A program made the translations under genes and the position numbers. Positions 47,396-52,020 of a DNA stretch of 52,020 bases are shown in pieces. Location of the stretch: positions 1-52,020 of the forward strand of contig VGJY01000008.1 in NCBI GenBank assembly GCA_016867235.1, written 5' to 3'. Position 1 is the stretch's first letter. Each line of letters begins with the position of its first letter. The stretch comes from Candidatus Tanganyikabacteria bacterium. GTDB taxonomy: Bacteria > Cyanobacteriota > Sericytochromatia > S15B-MN24 > VGJW01. The notes under the pieces are model-generated. The model saw only the letters and a program-made list of their open reading frames with translations. It was not told the DNA's origin and ran no database searches.

Positions 47396-48793
47396 ATGGA
47401 CATCGCATACGGAACCCTGACGGACCTCATCAAGAGGATCGATCGCAACCGCAACAACCGCATCGACGCGTACGAAGGCCGCGTCGTGGGCGCGGTAGGC
47501 AACGACAACGGCATCGCGGGCACCCGCGAGACCGCCGACGCGATCGTCGCCGGCCGGGCGCAAATCAGGGACTTCACCCTCGATCAGCCGGATGCCGACG
47601 AGGTGGCCCGCGGCCTGGCAAACGGCGACGCCTGGGTCTCGAAGGACGATCTCCACATCTCGGATCGAGCCCGGGCACGCATCGACGGCCTTGCCGGGGG
47701 TGCAGCCGACAACCGCATCTCGGCCAAGGAACTCGCCGCGGCCCTCTCGCGTGGCGGCCTGGCCCTGGCCCGCGACGGACTGTACCTCTCTGACGAAGCG
47801 TCCGGCTACCGTCCCGAACCGCCGCCGGTGAACCGTCCCGAACCGCCGCCGGTGAATCGTCCCGAGCCACCGCCGGTGAACCGTCCCGCGCCGCCGCCGG
47901 TGAACCGGCCCGAGCCGCCGCCAGTGGACCGGCCCGAGCCCCCGGAGGTACGGGAGCCACGCTACTACTGGCAGCCGACGTACCCCATCATCCTGCCCAC
48001 CGAGCGGCGCGAGATCCCGAGGATCCCCTTGCCGCCGCGGCCCGAGGGCGCTCGCAAGGTCGATCCCGGCGAGGTCTCGGCCGATCCTTTCGAGCTCCTG
48101 GCCGCTTCCGGGCGCCTGCGCACCAGGCGCATGTTCCTGTGGTTCATTCCCTACCACCCGAAGATCGGGGCCGGGGAAGCGCGGGCAGCTCTGCAGGCCG
48201 GCCAGCAGGTGTACGTCGGCAGCGGCGGCTTCTGGGGCAGCAAGCGCCCGATCACCGAGGCCGGGCAACTCGACTCATACGTGGCCGAGGAGCGGGCTCG
48301 CAAGCTCGCCGACCTGCAGCAAGCGGAGAATCGGGCGGCGGAGTCGCGGCTGTCGGCTTGGCGCGAGAGCGACATCCAGAACCGGCAGAGCCAGCTTCCG
48401 CCATTCAACTCGGTCTACGACATGGTCCGGCTCAACCTCAACAACCTCATCGTCTCCGAGTGTCCGGCGCAGTTCAATCGCAACCTCATCACCGCCCTGA
48501 ACATCTTCAATCAGCCCGCCACGCGGCGGGAGATCGCTCGGAAGTGGCACGAGAACCCGGACATGACCACCTCCGAGTTCAACCGCATGGCCAACTCCGT
48601 CGAGACCAGGAAGGTGAGCGAACTTTACTGGGACGCCCGTCACCAGGGCGACTGGGGCACGTACCTCGGCACGAACCCGGTGCCCGGCCTCCGGTATCCC
48701 GACACCCAGGAAGACGTCGACTACAACGCTGCTGTCATTCGCCGGGTGGCCGTCGAACTGCCGCTGCTCCTCAACTCGGCGGTGCTGGACTGA
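47396..48793 (+). CDS. EF-hand and RPEPPPVN-repeat protein of unknown function (EF-hand gene 1)
   Basis: 465 residues from ATG with GGAGGAGG eight bases upstream. Residues 16-27 (DRNRNNRIDAYE) form a full EF-hand loop with all Ca2+ ligand positions. A second loop-like stretch (LDQPDADEVARGLANGD) is weaker. Residues about 139-186 are six eight-residue RPEPPPVN repeats. The C-terminal 270 residues include FFWFIPYHP-like LWFIPYHPKIGAGEARAAL, a coiled-coil-like helix (YVAEERARKLADLQQAENRAAESR), and a domain ending VELPLLLNSAVLD. There is no signal peptide. Family not recognised. The N-terminal EF-hand is placed as in the genes at 49865 and 50196, so these are related. Confidence 0.8.
   Translation: MDIAYGTLTDLIKRIDRNRNNRIDAYEGRVVGAVGNDNGIAGTRETADAIVAGRAQIRDFTLDQPDADEVARGLANGDAWVSKDDLHISDRARARIDGLAGGAADNRISAKELAAALSRGGLALARDGLYLSDEASGYRPEPPPVNRPEPPPVNRPEPPPVNRPAPPPVNRPEPPPVDRPEPPEVREPRYYWQPTYPIILPTERREIPRIPLPPRPEGARKVDPGEVSADPFELLAASGRLRTRRMFLWFIPYHPKIGAGEARAALQAGQQVYVGSGGFWGSKRPITEAGQLDSYVAEERARKLADLQQAENRAAESRLSAWRESDIQNRQSQLPPFNSVYDMVRLNLNNLIVSECPAQFNRNLITALNIFNQPATRREIARKWHENPDMTTSEFNRMANSVETRKVSELYWDARHQGDWGTYLGTNPVPGLRYPDTQEDVDYNAAVIRRVAVELPLLLNSAVLD
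47810..47953 (+). repeat. Six 24-bp tandem repeats (RPEPPPVN)
   Basis: Six consecutive 24-base units inside EF-hand gene 1 encode RPEPPPVN with minor changes (RPAPPPVN, RPEPPPVD, RPEPPEVR). A stiff proline linker between the EF-hand part and the C-terminal domain. Confidence 0.85.
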
Positions 48794-48898
48794 ATGTCGT
48801 CGGCGAAGGCCAGCACCCGTTGATCGTCGGGCCTACCGGCGGCGAGAGGAGGTTCCTCAGGTGCTCCGGGATCGGCTGAGAGGGCAATTGGCATCCAC

Positions 48899-49321
48899 TC
48901 AAGGAACGACGGTGAGACCCAGTGCCACCGCGTTGTCACGGATCCGTCGATCGAGCGAGGCCACCGTGACCGGCCCGACGGCGGCACTCCAGATCAAGGC
49001 GGTCGCGAGGTGGATGGCGTCAAGGCTCCGCACGGGCTCGACCGGGAATCGCTGCTCGGCCTCCCGCAAGACGTCCTCATCGATCGGCAAGATCTGACTC
49101 CGGCCTCGCAGTGCCTCGATCCGCCGCAGGGAGCGCGCACACCCCTCCGGACCCACGCGGCCATCGAGGTTCGCTCGACGCAGGACGCGCCGCGACTCGA
49201 GGAGCGTCAGCGACGACATAATTCGGGCGCAACGCCTTTCGAAAGCCGCATCGAACTCGCGGTTCCCCTCGAGCAGGATTGCCGCGAGGGCGCTTGATTC
49301 CACGTAGAGGGCTTCCATCAT
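48899..49321 (-). CDS. PIN-domain (VapC-like) toxin of second TA module
   Basis: 140 residues from ATG 49321, ATGA overlap with the antitoxin stop. Active-site acids: E8 (LYVESSALAAI; Glu where most PIN proteins have Asp), E42 (LLESRRVL), D101 (LDAIHLATAL), D124 (SLDRRIRD). The Glu substitution at the first position keeps the charge and also occurs in some VapC proteins. Predicted Mg2+-dependent ribonuclease. The 105-base gap to the convergent EF-hand gene shows no strong hairpin. Confidence 0.9.
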   Translation of the reverse strand: MMEALYVESSALAAILLEGNREFDAAFERRCARIMSSLTLLESRRVLRRANLDGRVGPEGCARSLRRIEALRGRSQILPIDEDVLREAEQRFPVEPVRSLDAIHLATALIWSAAVGPVTVASLDRRIRDNAVALGLTVVP

Positions 49322-49605
49322 TCGCTCCGCTCGAAGTCGATTGCTTCCTGCGCGGAGCCGGGCCGCAAACCGAGGCCGGGCTCGCGGAGCCAGCTCAGAT
49401 CGTCTTGCGGCTCGACGGGAGGGATGATGCGGCCAGCGGCCACCATCTTCGCATAGACCGAACGACCCGGAGCCAGGTGGTCCGGTCTACGGATTTCAGC
49501 GATTTCCCGGCCGCGATCCGTGACGATGACGATGTCGCCGGCCTGAACCAGCCGCAAGAATGCGCTCAGCTTCGCCTTTAACTCACCGATGCCAACGCGT
49601 TTCAT
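49318..49605 (-). CDS. Phd/YefM-family antitoxin of second TA module
   Basis: 95 residues. MKRVGIGELKAKLSAFLRLVQAGDIVIVTDRGREIAEIRRP is the Phd/YefM DNA-binding region and strongly resembles the antitoxin at 43383-43661. The C-terminal part (DDLSWLREPGLGLRPGSAQEAIDFERSE) would bind the PIN toxin. No Shine-Dalgarno precedes the ATG; a promoter ends seven bases upstream, so a leaderless mRNA is likely. Confidence 0.92.
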   Translation of the reverse strand: MKRVGIGELKAKLSAFLRLVQAGDIVIVTDRGREIAEIRRPDHLAPGRSVYAKMVAAGRIIPPVEPQDDLSWLREPGLGLRPGSAQEAIDFERSE

Positions 49606-49612
49606 GTTTTAT

Positions 49613-49642
49613 AAAGTAGTCGCTAATGACCAAGATCGTCAA
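49613..49642 (-). promoter_or_regulatory. Promoter of the minus-strand TA module, leaderless spacing
   Basis: Minus strand TTGACG (49642-49637), 18-base spacer, TACTTT (49618-49613), then seven bases to the ATG at 49605. The AT-rich TATAAA just after overlaps the start, so transcription probably begins at the ATG. The rest of the 49606-49864 gap shows no gene. Confidence 0.5.
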
Positions 49643-49810
49643 TGCCGTGGCGAACGCCCGCGACTCTGTCCTGTGCGGGAAAGCGATGGCGCAACAACTC
49701 CCACGAGAGGACTTGTTTGCTTGCCCGGATTCGCGATCCCCCATCGCTGGCGGAGCCCGAGCCGGCGATCTCCTGCTTTCGGTTCGCTGAACGGAAAGCG
49801 CATCCCGAAC

Positions 49811-49828
49811 GTGACTAGCGCGTAACTC
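49811..49828 (+). promoter_or_regulatory. GTGACT..GTAAC element before EF-hand gene 2
   Basis: GTGACTAGCGCGTAACTC ends 36 bases before the GTG start at 49865. GTGAC and GTAAC half-sites are separated by six bases, similar to the elements at 47314 and 50131. Confidence 0.35.
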
Positions 49829-49864
49829 CCCGCGGCTATTGGCAGCCAGAGGAGGAGGTTCGTC

Positions 49865-50184
49865 GTGTATCAGCGTTCCATCGGTGCCGTGGTCGGCCAC
49901 GACGTGGCCAGCTACGACCACAACCGCAACGGCAAGATCGACTTGCCGCGCAACCAGAAGAAGGACAAGAGGATCGAGGTGGACGGCGTCTCGTACAAAA
50001 AAGGGACACGTCCGAGGAGTGGGCCCCGGACGAGATGCTCACGCGATGGGGTACCCGCTATGACAAAGAGCAGGCCTTCATCCGGGCCGCGGACACCGAC
50101 GGCGACGTCGCCGTCACACCGGCCCGGTGTGTGATTCGGCTGTTACGGCCTGGCGCGATGACGAGCCCGGAACCGCACGAGTAG
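49865..50184 (+). pseudogene. EF-hand protein gene 2, frameshifted at A6G3
   Basis: A GTG start with AGGAGGAGG upstream opens a frame with EF-hand loop D18-D29 region (YDHNRNGKIDLPRN), matching the gene at 50196. The zero frame then turns into Arg/Ser/Pro nonsense after the homopolymer AAAAAAGGG (49997-50005). In the -1 frame the coding sense continues from 50005: DTSEEWAPDEMLTRWGTRYDKEQAFIRAADTDGDVAVTPA, an EF-hand-like segment paralleling FNAADADGDGRATGAEL of the next gene, to TAG at 50182-50184. One added A or G restores a protein of about 105 residues. So this is a sequencing indel, a recent pseudogene or expression by slippage. The next gene starts 12 bases later. Confidence 0.75.
50131..50148 (+). 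promoter_or_regulatory. GTGATT..TGTTAC element before EF-hand gene 3
   Basis: GTGATTCGGCTGTTACGG ends 47 bases before ATG 50196. It lies inside the restored frame of EF-hand gene 2, so if functional it gives gene 3 its own control. Confidence 0.3.
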
Positions 50185-50195
50185 GAGGAGGAACC

Positions 50196-50684
50196 ATGAT
50201 CCGCATCGAAAGCTTCGCGGGCGAACTGCTGCGCGACTACGACCACAACCGCAACGGGGCGATCGACCTGCAGGCTGACGGCCGCGGGCGGGACGAGCGC
50301 CTGACCAAGAAGACCAAGGAGTACGAGGGCCTGATCAGATCGAGGTACTACCAGGACGTGCTCTCATGGTCCAGCCTCTTCAACGCGGCCGACGCCGACG
50401 GCGACGGCCGGGCGACCGGCGCGGAGCTGCGGGCCTACCTGAAGGCGTTCGACTGGAACGGCGACGGCGCCCTCGACTTCTCGCAAAAGCCCAGGACCGG
50501 GAAGCGCAGCTTCTGGCAGAAGATCGCCGACTTCTTCTCGATGGAGCCGACCGAGCAGGACGCGTTCTACCGGAAGCACCGCGAGGAGCGGGTCGATCGC
50601 ATCCCCCTGACGGTCATCCAGCGGAAGGCCCCCGCGATGGACACGGAGATCCGCTACACCGAGCCGGATCAACCGGTCGACTGA
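50196..50684 (+). CDS. EF-hand protein (EF-hand gene 3)
   Basis: 162 residues from ATG with GAGGAGG six bases upstream, no signal peptide. Three EF-hand loops: residues 16-27 (DHNRNGAIDLQA, last ligand Ala), a full loop DADGDGRATGAE in the middle, and DWNGDGALDFSQ about ten residues further on (last ligand Gln). A basic/aromatic segment follows (KRSFWQKIADFFSMEPTEQDAFYRKHREERVDRIP) that may be an amphipathic membrane or partner helix. Likely a Ca2+ sensor or binding protein; partner unknown. A 12-base hairpin ends the unit. Confidence 0.85.
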   Translation: MIRIESFAGELLRDYDHNRNGAIDLQADGRGRDERLTKKTKEYEGLIRSRYYQDVLSWSSLFNAADADGDGRATGAELRAYLKAFDWNGDGALDFSQKPRTGKRSFWQKIADFFSMEPTEQDAFYRKHREERVDRIPLTVIQRKAPAMDTEIRYTEPDQPVD

Positions 50685-50706
50685 GCCGGCAAGTCGAGAC
50701 CCTCGC

Positions 50707-50735
50707 GCCGGGCCAGCGCTTGCCGCTGGCCCGGC
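50707..50735 (+). terminator. 12-bp GC hairpin with CTTGC loop
   Basis: GCCGGGCCAGCG / CGCTGGCCCGGC closed by CTTGC, 23 bases after the EF-hand gene 3 stop. No T-tract. It shares the loop with the hairpin after rpoC. The rest of the gap to 50926 shows nothing. Confidence 0.65.
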
Positions 50736-50926
50736 GTGGGGATTGAAGAGGCCCGAGCGACCACTTGCGGCACTGTGAGCCAAGCGGGGATCTCGGGGCA
50801 GCGAGATCGGCGTCCTCTGGCTGGAAGGCCGCGTACGCGGCGGCTTGGCATGCGGAGGGCGGAGTCGTCGTACTCGCGCACGCACCGGGCAACTGCAGGG
50901 TAGCGGACGCGACCGCCGCGCCTCGG

Positions 50927-51676
50927 CTACGAGGGCATGTTGACGAAAGCTGCACCAGGATCGATCAGGAATACGCCGCCCTTCTTGTAGGTGAGGCCGG
51001 GCGTCTGCCTGGCGTTCTTGGGCCCCTCGACGTCGAGGGCCTTGGCGATCTCCGCCTGTGCCTTGGCGCGCAGGTCGCCACCGAAGAGTTCCACCAGGAA
51101 ACTGTCGTTGGCCGAGCCGGCGTAGACCGACGTCGGCGGCACGTCGATCTGCAGGAAGCCCGAAGGCAGCAGGCTGACGAGGAACTCGAAGCGAATCGCG
51201 ATCTCCTGGCCCTGGAACTCGGTAACGCCCGAAACCTGGGCAGAGTTGGCGACCTTCCTGGCCGTCAGGCCCCTGGGCAAGCTGATGCCGACCTGCCTGG
51301 CGAGCTCGCTTGCGCACTGGTCGACGGCCTGCTTGCGGAGCAGATCGCGGTCAGGATCGACCTTGCCGTCCTGCTTCATGTAGCTGGTGATGATGGCTGC
51401 CGCCTGGCCGGGATAGGTCTTCTTGACCCAGACCACGAAGGGGTTCTTGGCGAGGTCGTCGGCCGGGGCGGCGGCCCCTGAGGTCGCGGCCGTCGCGGGT
51501 CGGGTCGCCTGGACCACCTGGTATCTCGCACCGGGAGCCTCCGGCGCCGGGGCCGCATACGAGCCGCAACCGACCATCGGCCCGAGAGCCGCCAAGGTGA
51601 GAAGCCCCGACGTGGCCATGGGTCTACCGTCGCGGGAGGACAAGATCCCGTCGCGGTCGTAGGTCGTCACGGTCAT
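50927..51676 (-). CDS. Probable membrane/lipoprotein of unknown function
   Basis: 249 residues from ATG 51676 with GAGG nine bases upstream. Residues 1-19 (MTVTTYDRDGILSSRDGRP) look cytosolic and have a D-rich turn reminiscent of the EF-hand genes nearby. A hydrophobic stretch with a lipobox-like end follows (MATSGLLTLAALGPMVGC); starting at ATG 51619 would make it a standard lipoprotein, but that ATG has a poor SD. Residues about 80-249 form an alpha/beta domain (PFVVWVKKTYPGQAAAIITSYMKQDGKVDPDRD; GQEIAIRFEFLVSLLPSGFLQIDVPP; GLTYKKGGVFLIDPGAAFVNMPS). Family not recognised. A GTGAAG/CTTCAC dyad at 51702-51716 lies 26 bases upstream. Confidence 0.65.
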   Translation of the reverse strand: MTVTTYDRDGILSSRDGRPMATSGLLTLAALGPMVGCGSYAAPAPEAPGARYQVVQATRPATAATSGAAAPADDLAKNPFVVWVKKTYPGQAAAIITSYMKQDGKVDPDRDLLRKQAVDQCASELARQVGISLPRGLTARKVANSAQVSGVTEFQGQEIAIRFEFLVSLLPSGFLQIDVPPTSVYAGSANDSFLVELFGGDLRAKAQAEIAKALDVEGPKNARQTPGLTYKKGGVFLIDPGAAFVNMPS

Positions 51677-51701
51677 GCTGGTGTTCCTCGCCGCTCCTGT
51701 C

Positions 51702-51716
51702 GTGAAGCTACTTCAC
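51702..51716. promoter_or_regulatory. GTGAAG-CTTCAC dyad upstream of 51676 gene
   Basis: Perfect six-base arms with a three-base centre, 26 bases before the start. It loosely resembles the GTGACT elements of the neighbouring genes. Confidence 0.3.
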
Positions 51717-51733
51717 CGCTTCGCCTGGCTGGC

Positions 51734-52020
51734 CTATCGCGCCCAGGTCGGTCTTCGAGCCGACCCGCCTCCGCGCTCGGTCGCCGCCGATCTTGCCGGG
51801 GGCGGCGGATTCGGCGTGGCAGGCGACGACGATGCAGAACTCGAGGCAGCGGGCCGGGTCGCGGCACGCTGCCGCAGCCAGTCGGCGACCATGACGGCTC
51901 CGTACGTGAGCGCCATGGCGGGGACGACCAGCATCGCGGCGACCCCGATCGCGGGCAGCAGGGGGAGCCCGGACAGGGCCAGCACCGCGGCGGTGACGAC
52001 GGTTGCGATGCCGCCCGAAA
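51734..52020 (-). CDS. Membrane protein, C-terminal part only (window edge)
   Basis: The minus-strand frame is open from the window edge to TAG at 51734-51736, giving about 95 residues. Two hydrophobic segments (SGGIATVVTAAVLALSGLPLLPAIGVAAMLVVPAMALTYGAVMVADWL) are followed by a polar Ser/Pro/Arg tail. The layout of paired Gly/Ala/Leu helices near the C-terminus recalls the small membrane paralogues at 44147 and 46311, so this may be a third member; the diagnostic GRGL motif would lie outside the window. Start unknown. Confidence 0.55.
   Translation of the reverse strand, partial: SGGIATVVTAAVLALSGLPLLPAIGVAAMLVVPAMALTYGAVMVADWLRQRAATRPAASSSASSSPATPNPPPPARSAATERGGGSARRPTWAR

Noticed and set aside
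49996-50003. Heptamer A-AAA-AAG as a programmed -1 frameshift site in EF-hand gene 2.
   Set aside because: The zero frame reads AAA AAA GGG, so the heptamer is out of the required phase; a plain indel or mononucleotide slippage explains the data better. Not excluded experimentally.
49865-50684. Dockerin type I repeats (cellulosome) for the EF-hand genes.
   Set aside because: Loops resemble dockerin loops, but there is no duplicated F-hand spacing, no signal peptide and no cohesin or glycoside hydrolase in the window.

Overview
The window is GC-rich DNA (protein-coding almost throughout, no tRNA, rRNA, CRISPR array or transposase seen). The best lineage marker is RNA polymerase beta-prime (14534-20125). 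It is one 1863-residue chain, but its trigger loop is interrupted by about 660 residues that read like the cyanobacterial SI3 insertion of RpoC2. An undivided RpoC with a cyanobacterial-type insertion, many secreted lipoproteins, and no photosynthesis gene in view suggest a non-photosynthetic relative of Cyanobacteria (Sericytochromatia / Vampirovibrionia-like). That placement is inference from one gene and needs a phylogeny.

Layout. 1-2356: a truncated OmpA-domain protein, a PTGTx-repeat protein and a secreted SRPBCC protein, all minus strand. 2394-5487: an APC transporter with a C-terminal universal-stress domain, divergent from two RCK/KTN regulators, which suggests ion (perhaps K+) transport. 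5484-13422: a six-gene minus-strand operon of lipoproteins made of three paralogous pairs, ending in a di-haem peroxidase fused to TIG/Ig-like domains. 13615-14379: a lamin-tail-like lipoprotein. 14534-20125: rpoC, without rpoB beside it, with its own promoter and terminator. 20198-25685: an atypical OmpR-type regulator, a GNAT protein, two tandem B12-binding radical SAM enzymes and a zinc-ribbon protein. 25766-36288: a plus-strand metabolic and DNA-enzyme stretch (class V aminotransferase, malic enzyme, AAA/DUF4143 ATPase behind two abutting 32-bp dyads, redoxin-like protein, aldehyde dehydrogenase, GNAT, SWIM/SNF2 ATPase). 36449-38156: an alpha/beta hydrolase and an unknown Pro-rich protein.

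38438-52020 is an accessory-looking region: a predicted papain/C39-like cysteine peptidase, two overlapping NHL-repeat lipoproteins, two Phd/PIN toxin-antitoxin modules, two paralogous small membrane proteins that flank a phospholipase-D-like lipoprotein, and three proteins that each carry an EF-hand loop at almost the same place (residues 16-29). One of the EF-hand genes is frameshifted at a homopolymer. Several of these genes share a GTGA[C/T]T-containing element 30-80 bases before their starts, so they may be co-regulated. This EF-hand / membrane-paralogue / PLD group and the paired lipoprotein operon are the best candidates for undescribed systems.

Several genes (4391, 29045, antitoxin at 49605) have promoter-like hexamers ending 7-8 bases before the ATG and no separate Shine-Dalgarno, so leaderless mRNAs are possible. 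Strong GC hairpins with a CTTGC or TTGC loop and little or no T-tract recur at gene ends.
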